Positions 7,750-16,936 of a stretch of 64,000 nucleotides of DNA are shown here, one piece after another (the stretch's first letter is position 1; every line of letters starts with the position of its first letter). The position numbers were made by a program, and so were the translations under genes. Under the pieces are notes generated by a model. That model did not search any database. It was given only the letters and a program-made list of their open reading frames with translations, and was not told the origin of the DNA. The stretch is from Rubrivivax sp. (GTDB lineage Bacteria > Pseudomonadota > Gammaproteobacteria > Burkholderiales > Burkholderiaceae_C), in NCBI GenBank assembly GCA_022843905.1, contig JALHMT010000005.1:1-64000 (forward strand). Direction: 5' to 3'.

Positions 7750-9141
7750 ATGAGTGGAACGTCGACCCTCCCGCACTGGAACCCCGACGACCGCGGCCGC
7801 TGGGACGGTGCAGCGCGCGCGCTTGCGCGGCGCAACCTCTGGCTGTCGGTGCCGGCGCTGGCCGTGGCCTTCGCGGTGTGGATGCTGTGGTCGGCGGTGG
7901 TGGTGCACCTGCCCGCGGCCGGTTTCCGCTACAGCACCAACCAGCTGTTCTGGCTGACGGCGCTGCCGGCCTTGTGCGGTGCCACGCTGCGCCTGTTCTA
8001 CGCCTTTGCCGTGCCCCTGATCGGCGGCCGCCGCTTCACCACGCTGGCCACGGCCAGCCTGCTGCTGCCGGCCGTCGGCATCGGCCTGGCGGTGCAGGAC
8101 CCCAGCACGCCCTACGAGTGGATGGTGGTGCTGGCCCTGCTGTGCGGCCTGGGCGGCGGCAACTTCGCCAGCGCGATGGCTCACGTCGGCTTCTTCTATC
8201 CGGCTGCGCGCCAGGGCCATGCCCAGGGCCTGGCTGCAGCACTCGGGCAACTGGGCGTGGCCCTGGTGCAGATGCTGGTGCCGCTGGTCATCGCGCTCGG
8301 CCTCTTCGGCGTGCTGGGGGGGCCGGCGCAGCAGACCACGCAGGGCCCGATGTGGCTGCAGAACGCCGCCTTCGTCTGGGTTCCGCTGATCCTGGCCAGC
8401 ACCGCGGCCGCCTGGTTCGGCATGAACGATCTCGTCGGCACCCGCATCGGCTTGGCCGAGCAGGCGGCGGTCTTCGCCAACAGGCACAACTGGCAGATGT
8501 GCTGGCTGTACCTGGGCAGCTTCGGCAGCTTCATCGGTTTTTCTGCCAGCCTGCCAATGCTGGCGCAGAGCCAGTTCCATCGAGCGGAGGCGCTGCATCT
8601 GCTGTGGATCGGGCCGCTCGTCGGTGCCGTGCTGCGACCGCTGGGCGGCTGGCTGGCCGATCGCCAGGGTGGCGCGCGGGTGACCTTCTGGTCCTTCGCG
8701 GCGATGGCCTTGGCTGCGACCGGGGCGCTGCTGTGCCTGCCCGAGGTCGGCGCCGCGCAGGAGCCGATGTCGGGCGGCCATTTCGGCGGCTTCCTGGCGG
8801 CCTTCGGGCTCCTGTTCGCTGCGGCCGGCCTGGGCAATGGCAGCAGCTTTCACATGATCACCAGCCTGTTCGTGGCCGAGCGGCTGCGGCATGCCGGGGG
8901 CCTGCCTTCGGCTCAGGCGCTGGCGGTGGTCGCAGGCCAGGTCGAAGCGGCCGGCGTGCTGGGCTTCGCCAGCGCCGTGGGCGCCTACGGCGGCTTCTTC
9001 ATCCCCAAGAGCCTGGGCTCGTCGCTGGCCATGACCGGCAGTGCCGCCGCTGCGCTGGAGCTGTTCATCTTCTTCTATCTCTCCTGCATGGCGTTGACCT
9101 GGTGGAGCTACAGCCGCCGCAACGCAGCCCACCCCTGCTGA
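7750..9141 (+). CDS. Third NarK-family MFS transporter, divergent
   Basis: This is a 463-residue paralogue of the preceding gene, starting at ATG 7750 with a poor ribosome-binding site. Both putative nitrate arginines are kept (CGATLRLFYAF and GAVLRPLGGWLADRQGG). The signature region is altered to GGGNFASAMAHVGFFYPAAR, with GLAAALGQLGVALVQ in place of the asparagine-bearing second signature. It is also about 90 residues shorter than narK2. It probably transports nitrate, nitrite or a related anion; substrate or coupling may have changed. It ends 37 bp before narG and is clearly part of the cluster. Confidence 0.85.
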   Translation: MSGTSTLPHWNPDDRGRWDGAARALARRNLWLSVPALAVAFAVWMLWSAVVVHLPAAGFRYSTNQLFWLTALPALCGATLRLFYAFAVPLIGGRRFTTLATASLLLPAVGIGLAVQDPSTPYEWMVVLALLCGLGGGNFASAMAHVGFFYPAARQGHAQGLAAALGQLGVALVQMLVPLVIALGLFGVLGGPAQQTTQGPMWLQNAAFVWVPLILASTAAAWFGMNDLVGTRIGLAEQAAVFANRHNWQMCWLYLGSFGSFIGFSASLPMLAQSQFHRAEALHLLWIGPLVGAVLRPLGGWLADRQGGARVTFWSFAAMALAATGALLCLPEVGAAQEPMSGGHFGGFLAAFGLLFAAAGLGNGSSFHMITSLFVAERLRHAGGLPSAQALAVVAGQVEAAGVLGFASAVGAYGGFFIPKSLGSSLAMTGSAAAALELFIFFYLSCMALTWWSYSRRNAAHPC

Positions 9142-9178
9142 CCTGCCTGCGCGCAGATCGACTTCCTAGGACGACACC

Positions 9179-12100
9179 ATGAGCCACTTTCTCGACCGAT
9201 TGAGCCACTTCTCGCTGCCCAAGGAGGCCTTCTCCGGTGACCTCGGTCGCACCACCGGCGAAGACCGCACCTGGGAGGACGCCTACCGCAACCGCTGGGC
9301 GCACGACAAGATCGTGCGCAGCACGCACGGCGTGAACTGCACCGGCAGCTGCAGCTGGAAGATCTACGTCAAGGGCGGCATCGTCACCTGGGAGACGCAG
9401 CAGACCGACTACCCGCGCACGCGCTGGGACATGCCCAACCACGAGCCGCGCGGCTGCGCCCGGGGCGCCAGCTACAGCTGGTACCTGTACAGCGCCAACC
9501 GCGTGAAGTACCCGATGGTGCGCGGCCGCCTGCTCGAGCGCTGGCGCGCGGCGATGGAGACAGCAAGGAGCCCGGTGGACGCCTGGGCCACCATCGTCGA
9601 GAACCCCGAGGCACGGCGCGACTACCAGCAGGTGCGCGGCATGGGCGGCTTCGTTCGCAGCAGCTGGGACGAGGTGAACCAGATCATCGCCGCGTCGAAT
9701 GTCTACACGATCAAGAAGCACGGCCCCGACCGCGTCATCGGCTTCTCGCCGATCCCGGCCATGAGCATGGTCAGCTATGCCGCCGGCAGCCGCTACCTGA
9801 GCCTGATCGGCGGCGTCTGCATGAGCTTCTACGACTGGTACTGCGACCTGCCGCCGGCCAGCCCGCAGGTGTGGGGCGAACAGACCGACGTGCCCGAATC
9901 GGCCGACTGGTACAACAGCTCCTACATCATCGCCTGGGGCAGCAACGTGCCGCAGACGCGCACGCCCGATGCGCACTTCTTCACCGAGGTGCGCTACAAG
10001 GGGGCGAAGACGGTGGCGGTGACGCCCGACTATTCCGAAGTCGCGAAGCTGGCGGACATCTGGCTGCACCCCAAGCAGGGCACCGACGCGGCGCTGGCGA
10101 TGGCGATGGGCCACGTGGCGCTGAACGAGTTCTACTTCAAGCAGCGCAGCCCGTACTTCGACCACTACGCGCGCCGCTACACCGACCTGCCGCTGCTGGT
10201 GATGTTGAAGGAGCACACGCTGCCCGACGGCACCAAGACCCTGGTGCCCGACCGCTACCTGCGCGCCAGCGACTTCAACGGCAAGCTGGGGCAGGACAAC
10301 AACCCCGAGTGGAAGACGGTGGCCTTCGACATCGATGGCCGGGCCGTGCTGCCCAACGGCAGCATCGGATTCCGCTGGACACCCGAGGGTGGTGTCGACG
10401 AGGGCAAGTGGAACCTGGAGAACAAGGAAGCGCGCCATGGCGGCGAGGTGAAGCTGAAGCTGTCGGTGCTGGAAGACGGCGTGCAGGCGCACGAGGTCGT
10501 CGGCGTCGGCCTGCCCTACTTCGGAGGCGTGACGACCCCGCATTTCAAGTCCAACGTGCAGAACGGCGACATCAACTTCGTCAGGGTGCCGGCCGTGCGG
10601 CTGCGCCTGGGCAAGGAAGGCGATCACCGCGAGGCCCTGGTGGCCACGGTGTTCGACCTGCAGGTGGCGCAGTACGGCATCGACCGCGGCCTGGGCTCCG
10701 GCGCGAGCTCGTATGACGACGATGCCGCCTACACACCGGCCTGGGCCGAGAGCATCACCGGCACGCCGCGCGACCAGATCATCACCGTGGCGCGCCAGTT
10801 CGCCGAGAACGCCCACAAGACCCAGGGCAGGTCGATGATCATCATCGGCGCGGCGATGAACCACTGGTACCACGCCGACATGAACTACCGTGGCGTCATC
10901 AACCTGCTGATGATGTGTGGCTGCATCGGCCAGAGCGGCGGCGGCTGGGCGCACTACGTGGGCCAGGAGAAGCTGCGCCCGCAGACCGGCTGGACTCCGC
11001 TGGCCTTCGCGCTGGACTGGATCCGCCCGCCGCGACAGATGAACAGCACCAGCTTCTTCTACGCCCACACCGACCAGTGGCGATACGAGAAGCTGGGCAT
11101 GGAAGAGATCGTCTCACCCACGCTGAGCGAGGCCGACAAGGCGATGTATGCCGGCAGCATGATCGACTACAACGTGCGTGCCGAGCGCATGGGCTGGTTG
11201 CCCAGCGCGCCGCAGCTCAAGACGAATCCGCTGCAGGTGGTCAAGGACGCCACCGCCGCCGGCATGGCGCCCAGGGACTATGTGGTCAAGGCCCTGAAGG
11301 ACGGCACCGTGCAGATGAGCTGCGAGGACCCGGATGCCCCGCAGAACTGGCCGCGCGTGCTGTTCGTCTGGCGCAGCAACCTGCTGGGCTCGTCGGGCAA
11401 GGGCCACGAGTACTTCTGCAAGCACCTGCTGGGCACCGAGAACGGCATCCAGGGCAAGGACCTGGGGGTCGACGAGGCCAAGCCCAGCGAAGTGGTCTGG
11501 CACGCGGACGCGCCGGTCGGCAAGCTCGACCTGGTGGTGACACTCGACTTCCGCATGAGCACCACCTGCCTGTACAGCGACATCGTGCTGCCCACGGCCA
11601 GCTGGTACGAGAAGAACGACCTCAACACCAGCGACATGCACCCCTTCATCCACCCGCTGTCCGCGGCGGTGGATCCGGTGTGGCAGAGCCGCAGCGACTG
11701 GGAGATCTACAAGGGCTTCGCGAAGACCTTCAGCGAGGTCTGCGTCGGCCACCTGGGGGTCGAGCGCGAGGTGGTGCTCACGCCCATCATGCACGACACC
11801 GCCGGCGAGCTGGCCCAGCCTTTCGACGTGAAGGAATGGAAGAAGGGCCAGTGCGAGCTGATCCCCGGCAAGACCGCGCCGCAGATCACCGTGGTGGAAC
11901 GCGACTACCCCAACGTGTTCAAGCGCTTCACCGCACTCGGCCCCTTGATGGACAAGCTCGGCAATGGTGGCAAGGGCATAGGCTGGAAGACCGGGACCGA
12001 GGTCGAGCAGCTGGGCCAGCTCAACGGCAAGACGCTGGTCGAGGGCGTCACCCAGGGCATGCCCAAGATCGTCACCGACATCGACGCCTGCGAGGTCATC

Positions 12101-12994
12101 CTGCAGCTCGCCCCCGAGACCAACGGACACGTCGCGGTGAAGGCCTGGAAGGCGCTGGGCAAGCAGACCGGGCGTGACCATACGCACCTGGCGCTCTACC
12201 GCGAGGACGAGAAGATCCGCTATCGCGACGTGCAGGCGCAGCCGCGCAAGATCATCAGCAGCCCGACCTGGAGCGGCATCGAGAGCGAGACCGTCAGCTA
12301 CAACGCCGGCTACACCAATGTGCACGAGCTGATCCCCTGGCGCACCCTGTCCGGACGGCAGCAGTTCTACCTGGACCACCCCTGGGTGATCGCCTTCGGC
12401 GAGGGCTTCAGCAGCTACCGGCCGCCGGTGGACCTGAAGACCACGGCCGGCATCCACGACATCAAGCCGAACGGACACAAGGAGATCCTGCTCAACTTCA
12501 TCACGCCGCACCAGAAGTGGGGCATCCACAGCACCTACAGCGACAACCTGATGATGCTGACGCTCAACCGCGGCGGCCCGGTGGTGTGGCTCAGCGAGGA
12601 CGACGCGAAGCGCTCGGGCATCGAGGACAACGACTGGGTCGAGGTCTTCAACATCAACGGCGCCATCGCGGCGCGTGCCGTGGTCAGCCAGCGCGTGAAC
12701 CCCGGCATGCTGCTGATGTACCACGCGCAGGAAAAGATCATCAACACGCCCGGGTCGCAGATCACCGGCGTGCGCGGCGGCATCCACAACAGCGTGACGC
12801 GCATCGTGCTGAAGCCGACCCACATGATCGGCGGCTACGCGCAGTTCAGCTACGGCTTCAACTACTACGGAACCATCGGCACCAACCGCGACGAGTTCGT
12901 GGTGGTGCGCAAGATGGCCAAGGTCGACTGGCTGGACACGCCCGCCGACAACCACCTCGCCACCGCCTACCAGGCCCAGGGTGAGAACCCATGA
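9179..12994 (+). CDS. narG: Respiratory nitrate reductase, alpha subunit
   Basis: The 1271-residue product matches the usual NarG length of about 1250. It reduces nitrate to nitrite at a Mo-bis-MGD site on the cytoplasmic face of the inner membrane. The N-terminal FS0 cluster ligands are His50, Cys54, Cys58 and Cys93 (HGVNCTGSCSW and RGCARG), with the unusual histidine ligand of this family. The molybdenum ligand is Asp223 in WYCDLPPASPQVWGEQTD. No Tat signal is present, as expected for NarG. The stop codon at 12992-12994 is followed by an unusually long gap before narH. Confidence 0.98.
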   Translation: MSHFLDRLSHFSLPKEAFSGDLGRTTGEDRTWEDAYRNRWAHDKIVRSTHGVNCTGSCSWKIYVKGGIVTWETQQTDYPRTRWDMPNHEPRGCARGASYSWYLYSANRVKYPMVRGRLLERWRAAMETARSPVDAWATIVENPEARRDYQQVRGMGGFVRSSWDEVNQIIAASNVYTIKKHGPDRVIGFSPIPAMSMVSYAAGSRYLSLIGGVCMSFYDWYCDLPPASPQVWGEQTDVPESADWYNSSYIIAWGSNVPQTRTPDAHFFTEVRYKGAKTVAVTPDYSEVAKLADIWLHPKQGTDAALAMAMGHVALNEFYFKQRSPYFDHYARRYTDLPLLVMLKEHTLPDGTKTLVPDRYLRASDFNGKLGQDNNPEWKTVAFDIDGRAVLPNGSIGFRWTPEGGVDEGKWNLENKEARHGGEVKLKLSVLEDGVQAHEVVGVGLPYFGGVTTPHFKSNVQNGDINFVRVPAVRLRLGKEGDHREALVATVFDLQVAQYGIDRGLGSGASSYDDDAAYTPAWAESITGTPRDQIITVARQFAENAHKTQGRSMIIIGAAMNHWYHADMNYRGVINLLMMCGCIGQSGGGWAHYVGQEKLRPQTGWTPLAFALDWIRPPRQMNSTSFFYAHTDQWRYEKLGMEEIVSPTLSEADKAMYAGSMIDYNVRAERMGWLPSAPQLKTNPLQVVKDATAAGMAPRDYVVKALKDGTVQMSCEDPDAPQNWPRVLFVWRSNLLGSSGKGHEYFCKHLLGTENGIQGKDLGVDEAKPSEVVWHADAPVGKLDLVVTLDFRMSTTCLYSDIVLPTASWYEKNDLNTSDMHPFIHPLSAAVDPVWQSRSDWEIYKGFAKTFSEVCVGHLGVEREVVLTPIMHDTAGELAQPFDVKEWKKGQCELIPGKTAPQITVVERDYPNVFKRFTALGPLMDKLGNGGKGIGWKTGTEVEQLGQLNGKTLVEGVTQGMPKIVTDIDACEVILQLAPETNGHVAVKAWKALGKQTGRDHTHLALYREDEKIRYRDVQAQPRKIISSPTWSGIESETVSYNAGYTNVHELIPWRTLSGRQQFYLDHPWVIAFGEGFSSYRPPVDLKTTAGIHDIKPNGHKEILLNFITPHQKWGIHSTYSDNLMMLTLNRGGPVVWLSEDDAKRSGIEDNDWVEVFNINGAIAARAVVSQRVNPGMLLMYHAQEKIINTPGSQITGVRGGIHNSVTRIVLKPTHMIGGYAQFSYGFNYYGTIGTNRDEFVVVRKMAKVDWLDTPADNHLATAYQAQGENP

Positions 12995-13015
12995 GCGCCG
13001 ACAGCCGCCTCGTCC

Positions 13016-13109
13016 CCCTCTCCCGCCTGCGGGAGAGGGCCGGGGTGAGGGCCACGCCCCAGCCCCTTCCCACCCTCACCCCCACCCTCTCCCGCCTTGC
13101 GGGAGAGGG
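13016..13109. repeat. REPIN-like inverted pair of REP hairpins between narG and narH
   Basis: Two near-identical hairpins each have an 11-bp stem CCCTCTCCCGC/GCGGGAGAGGG, at 13016-13039 (2-nt loop) and 13085-13109 (3-nt loop). They are joined in inverted orientation: GGGGTGAGGG after the first pairs with CCCTCACCCC before the second. The whole element could therefore fold as one long structure. This is the layout of a REP doublet (REPIN). It lies in the 136-bp gap between narG and narH, where other genes of the operon overlap or nearly touch. Confidence 0.85.
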
Positions 13110-13130
13110 AGCAAGACAAGGAGACATCGC

Positions 13131-14654
13131 ATGAAGGTCCGCGCACAGATCGGCATGGTGCTGAACCTGGACAAGTGCATCGGCTGCCACACCTGCAGCG
13201 TGACCTGCAAGAACGTGTGGACCAGCCGCCCCGGCGTGGAATACGCGTGGTTCAACAACGTGGAGACCAAACCCGGCATCGGCTACCCCAAGGAGTGGGA
13301 GAACCAGGACAAGTGGAACGGCGGCTGGATCCGCAAGGGCAACGGCAGCATCGAACCGCGCCAGGGCGGCCGCTGGAAGCTGCTGATGAAGATCTTCGCC
13401 AACCCCAACCTGCCGCAGATCGACGACTACTACGAACCCTTCACATTCGACTACGACCACCTGCAGTCGGCGCCCGAGATGCAGCACGCGCCCACCGCAC
13501 GGCCGCGCAGCCTGATCACCGGCAAGCGCATGGAGAAGATCGTCTGGGGCCCGAACTGGGAGGAGATCCTGGGCGGCGAGTTCTCCAAGCGTTCGAAGGA
13601 CAAGAACTTCGACGACATCCAGAAGGACATCTACGGCCAGTTCGAGAACACCTTCATGATGTACCTGCCCAGGCTGTGCGAGCACTGCCTGAACCCGGCG
13701 TGCGTCGCGAGCTGTCCTTCGGGCTCCATCTACAAGCGCGAGGAAGACGGCATCGTCCTGATCGACCAGGACAAGTGCCGCGGCTGGCGCATGTGCGTGA
13801 GCGGCTGCCCCTACAAGAAGATCTACTACAACTGGAAGAGCGGCAAGGCCGAGAAGTGCATCTTCTGCTACCCGCGCATCGAAGCCGGGCAGCCGACGGT
13901 GTGCAGCGAGACCTGCGTGGGCCGCATCCGCTACCTGGGTGTGCTGCTGTACGACGCCGACCGCATCCAGGAAGCGGCCAGCGTCGAGCACGACAAGGAC
14001 CTGTACCAGGCGCAGCTCGACATCTTCCTCGACCCGAACGACCCGAAGGTCATCGAGCAGGCCCGGCTCGACGGCATCCCCGACCATTGGATGGACGCGG
14101 CCCGCAACAGCCCCGTCTACAAGATGGCGGTGGAGTGGAAGGTGGCCCTGCCGCTGCACCCGGAGTACCGCACGCTTCCCATGGTGTGGTACGTGCCGCC
14201 GCTGTCGCCCATCACGGCCGCCGCGAACGCGGGCCACGTGGGCACCAACGGCGAGATCCCCGACGTCAACCAGCTGCGCATCCCGGTCAAGTACCTGGCC
14301 AACCTGCTGACCGCCGGCGACACCTTCCCGGTGGTGCGAGCGCTGGAGCGCCTGCTGGCCATGCGCGCCTACCAGCGCGCCAAGCACGTGGACGGCGAGG
14401 CCAACCACGCCGCCATCGACCAGGTGAAGCTGAGCGTGAACGAGGTCGAGGAGATGTACCGCGTGATGGCCATCGCCAACTACGAGGACCGCTTCGTCAT
14501 TCCCACCACGCACCGCGAGTACGCCGAGAACGCCTTCAACGTGCGCGGCGGTTGCGGCTTCAGCTTCGGCAACGGCTGCTCCGAAGGCGACTCCGAGACC
14601 AGCCTGTTCGGCAGCGAGAAGAAGCGCACCATCCCCATCAAGGCCTCGGCATGA
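13131..14654 (+). CDS. narH: Respiratory nitrate reductase, beta subunit
   Basis: The ATG at 13131 follows AAGGAG at 13118-13123 and gives 507 residues. NarH carries four Fe-S clusters passing electrons from NarI to NarG. The first ferredoxin motif is DKCIGCHTCSVTCKNVW; the others include LCEHCLNPACVASCP, EKCIFCYPR and the CSETC region. In CRGWRMCVSGCP a tryptophan replaces one cysteine, the known signature of the [3Fe-4S] FS4 centre. The stop overlaps the narJ start as ATGA. Confidence 0.98.
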   Translation: MKVRAQIGMVLNLDKCIGCHTCSVTCKNVWTSRPGVEYAWFNNVETKPGIGYPKEWENQDKWNGGWIRKGNGSIEPRQGGRWKLLMKIFANPNLPQIDDYYEPFTFDYDHLQSAPEMQHAPTARPRSLITGKRMEKIVWGPNWEEILGGEFSKRSKDKNFDDIQKDIYGQFENTFMMYLPRLCEHCLNPACVASCPSGSIYKREEDGIVLIDQDKCRGWRMCVSGCPYKKIYYNWKSGKAEKCIFCYPRIEAGQPTVCSETCVGRIRYLGVLLYDADRIQEAASVEHDKDLYQAQLDIFLDPNDPKVIEQARLDGIPDHWMDAARNSPVYKMAVEWKVALPLHPEYRTLPMVWYVPPLSPITAAANAGHVGTNGEIPDVNQLRIPVKYLANLLTAGDTFPVVRALERLLAMRAYQRAKHVDGEANHAAIDQVKLSVNEVEEMYRVMAIANYEDRFVIPTTHREYAENAFNVRGGCGFSFGNGCSEGDSETSLFGSEKKRTIPIKASA

Positions 14655-15352
14655 GCAAGCCCGTCACCTTGACCTTGCGGGTGCTGTCGCACCTGCTGGG
14701 CTACCCCGACGCGGCGCTGCGTTCGCACCTGGGGGAGTTGCAGGACGCACTGCATGCCGAGCGTGCGCTGGGCGCTTCCCGGCTGGCCGAGATCGACGCG
14801 CTCATCAGCCGTCTGGGCCGGCGCCGACCACTGGACGTGGAGGCCGACCACGTCGAACTCTTCGACCGCGGCCGGGGCACCGCGCTGCACCTCTTCGAGC
14901 ATGTGCATGGCGACAGCCGCGACCGCGGCCCGGCCATGGTGGACCTGTGCAAGACCTACGAGGCTGCCGGCCTGTTCCTGGCGCCGGGCGAGCTGCCCGA
15001 CCACCTCACGGTGGTGCTGCAGTACGCGTCGACGCAGCCGCCCGCGCAGGCCAAGGCCTTCCTGGGCGAGATCGCGCACATCCTGCAGGTCATCTTCAGC
15101 GCGCTGCTGCGGCGTGAGGCCGCACACGCGTGCGTGCTGGCCGCGCTGCTGGATCTCGCCGGCGAGAAGGCGCAGGCCGTGGCCGTGCCGCTGGAGCCGG
15201 CATTGGACGAGAGCTGGGCCGAGCCGATGGCCTTCGACGGTTGTTCGACCCAGGGCCAGGCCCGTCCCGGGCAGCCGCAACCCATTCAGATCGTCAGGCC
15301 GCCGTCCGCCCGGGTGGCCGGCGCCCACCCCACCCCTGGAGTGCAAGCATGA
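14651..15352 (+). CDS. narJ: Nitrate reductase assembly chaperone
   Basis: The 233-residue protein starts at ATG 14651 inside the narH stop. It belongs to the NarJ/TorD-type chaperone family, which binds apo-NarG for cofactor insertion and is absent from the mature enzyme. Family features seen are LRVLSHLLGYPDAALR at the N-terminus, DHVELFDRGRGTALHLFEHVHGDSRDRG in the middle (DRGRGTALHLFEH is the clearest part) and the Pro-rich variable C-terminal tail. The stop overlaps the narI start as ATGA. Confidence 0.95.
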   Translation: MSKPVTLTLRVLSHLLGYPDAALRSHLGELQDALHAERALGASRLAEIDALISRLGRRRPLDVEADHVELFDRGRGTALHLFEHVHGDSRDRGPAMVDLCKTYEAAGLFLAPGELPDHLTVVLQYASTQPPAQAKAFLGEIAHILQVIFSALLRREAAHACVLAALLDLAGEKAQAVAVPLEPALDESWAEPMAFDGCSTQGQARPGQPQPIQIVRPPSARVAGAHPTPGVQA

Positions 15353-16080
15353 ACACCCCCAGCACCCTTCACAACTTCTTCTTCAACGTCTACCCCTACA
15401 TCTGCCTGTCGGTCTTCCTGATGGGCAGCCTGGCGCGCTTCGACCGCGACCAGTACACCTGGAAGAGCGACTCGTCGCAGATGCTGCGCGCGGGCCAGCT
15501 GCGCTGGGGCAGCAACCTCTTCCACGTCGGCATCCTGTTCCTGTTCTTCGGGCACCTCATCGGCCTGCTCACGCCGCACTGGTTCTACGAAGGGTTCCTG
15601 GGTGCCGACGTCAAGCAGCGCCTGGCCATCTACGCGGGCGGCATCGCCGGCGCCATCTGCTTCGTGGGACTGAGCCTGCTGCTGCACCGGCGCATCTTCG
15701 ATCCACGCATCCGGCTGACCAGCCACCGCACCGACCTGGCCGTGCTGGTGATCCTGTGGGTGCAGCTCACGCTGGGCCTGATCACGCTGCCGTATTCGTA
15801 CTCGCACTCGGACGGCAGTGCGATGCTGATCCTGGCCGAGTGGGCGCAGCGCATCGTCACCTTCCAGCCCGACGCCGCCGCCCTGGTCGTGATGGACTGG
15901 CCCTACAAGGTGCACCTCGTGCTGGGCATGACCATCTTCCTGCTGTTCCCTTTCAGCCGGCTGGTGCACGTGTGGAGCGGCTTCGCGTCGGTGGGCTACC
16001 TGTTCCGGCCCTACCAGCTGGTGCGCTCGAGGCGCCTGAACCTTCCCGCGGACACGCCGCGCCCCCCGCGCACCCCTTGA
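15349..16080 (+). CDS. narI: Respiratory nitrate reductase, gamma (cytochrome b) subunit
   Basis: The 243-residue integral membrane protein has five hydrophobic segments. It oxidises quinol and passes electrons through two hemes b to NarH. The heme ligand pairs are visible as HVGILFLFFGH in the second segment and VHLVLGMTIFLLFPFSRLVH in the last. The N-terminal FFFNVYPYICLSVFLMGS is the usual first segment. It starts in a 4-bp overlap with narJ. Confidence 0.97.
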   Translation: MNTPSTLHNFFFNVYPYICLSVFLMGSLARFDRDQYTWKSDSSQMLRAGQLRWGSNLFHVGILFLFFGHLIGLLTPHWFYEGFLGADVKQRLAIYAGGIAGAICFVGLSLLLHRRIFDPRIRLTSHRTDLAVLVILWVQLTLGLITLPYSYSHSDGSAMLILAEWAQRIVTFQPDAAALVVMDWPYKVHLVLGMTIFLLFPFSRLVHVWSGFASVGYLFRPYQLVRSRRLNLPADTPRPPRTP

Positions 16081-16096
16081 TCGCCGAGGACATCTC

Positions 16097-16912
16097 ATGA
16101 CCATCTTCACCGATCTGACCGCCACCGCGGTGGCCCGGCCCGCGACGCCGAGCATCAACGGCATCGAACTGGCAGCGGCCGATGAAGTGCTCCACGCCGA
16201 CACCTTGCGCCAGCGCGCCTGCAGCGAACTGCTGCGCCAGGCGGCGATCGCTGCCGGCCTGTTGTCTCGCGACGACCCCGCCCCCGAGGCCGGCGCGCTC
16301 AGCGAAGCCGCCAGTGACGCCATCGAGCGCCTGCTCGATACCGAACTGAGCTTGCCCGAGCCCTCGGAAGAAGCCTGTCGACGCCACCACGCCGCGCACG
16401 CCGGCCACTACGCGGTGGGCGAGCGGGTGCACGCGCGCCACGTGCTTTTCGCTGTGACGCCGGGCCTGGACGTGAACGCCCTGCGCCAGCGTGCCGAAGC
16501 CTGTCTGGTCGACCTGCGCGGCCGTCATGGCGCCGAGGCCGGCGAGGCCGACCGTTTCCCCGGCGTCGCAGCGCAGACCTCCAACTGTCCCAGCGCTGCC
16601 GACGGCGGCGACCTGGGCTGGTTGAATCGCGACGACTGCGCGCCCGAGTTCGCGCGCGAACTGTTCGGCCAGCGCGAAGTGGGTGTGCTGCCGCGCCTGG
16701 TGCACAGCCGTTTCGGCCTGCACGTGGTGGAAGTGCTGGCGCGCGAGCCCGGCCGCGTGCCGGCCTTCGAGGCGGTGGCGTCAGCTGTGGCCCAGCGCCT
16801 GCGGCAGCAGAGCTTCACCACGGCGCTGCGCCAGTACCTGCAGTTGCTGGCCGGCGCGGCCAGCGTGGTCGGCGTGGACCTGGACGCGGCCACCACGCCG
16901 CTGGTCCAGTAG
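16097..16912 (+). CDS. Parvulin-type peptidyl-prolyl isomerase of the nar operon
   Basis: The 271-residue protein has an N-terminal helical part (to about residue 105) and a rotamase domain starting at VHARHVLFAVTPG. The rest of the domain is readable as DGGDLGWLNRDDCAPEFARELF and SRFGLHVVEVLAREPG (GDLGWL and FGLHVVEV are the typical strands). No signal peptide is visible, so it is probably cytoplasmic, like NifM-type proteins. A gene of this type commonly follows narGHJI in pseudomonads and burkholderiales. It is thought to help fold or mature the reductase; a specific role is not proven. It begins 16 bp after narI. Confidence 0.85.
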   Translation: MTIFTDLTATAVARPATPSINGIELAAADEVLHADTLRQRACSELLRQAAIAAGLLSRDDPAPEAGALSEAASDAIERLLDTELSLPEPSEEACRRHHAAHAGHYAVGERVHARHVLFAVTPGLDVNALRQRAEACLVDLRGRHGAEAGEADRFPGVAAQTSNCPSAADGGDLGWLNRDDCAPEFARELFGQREVGVLPRLVHSRFGLHVVEVLAREPGRVPAFEAVASAVAQRLRQQSFTTALRQYLQLLAGAASVVGVDLDAATTPLVQ

Positions 16913-16936
16913 TCAGCAGCGCGGAGCCTGGCGTCC

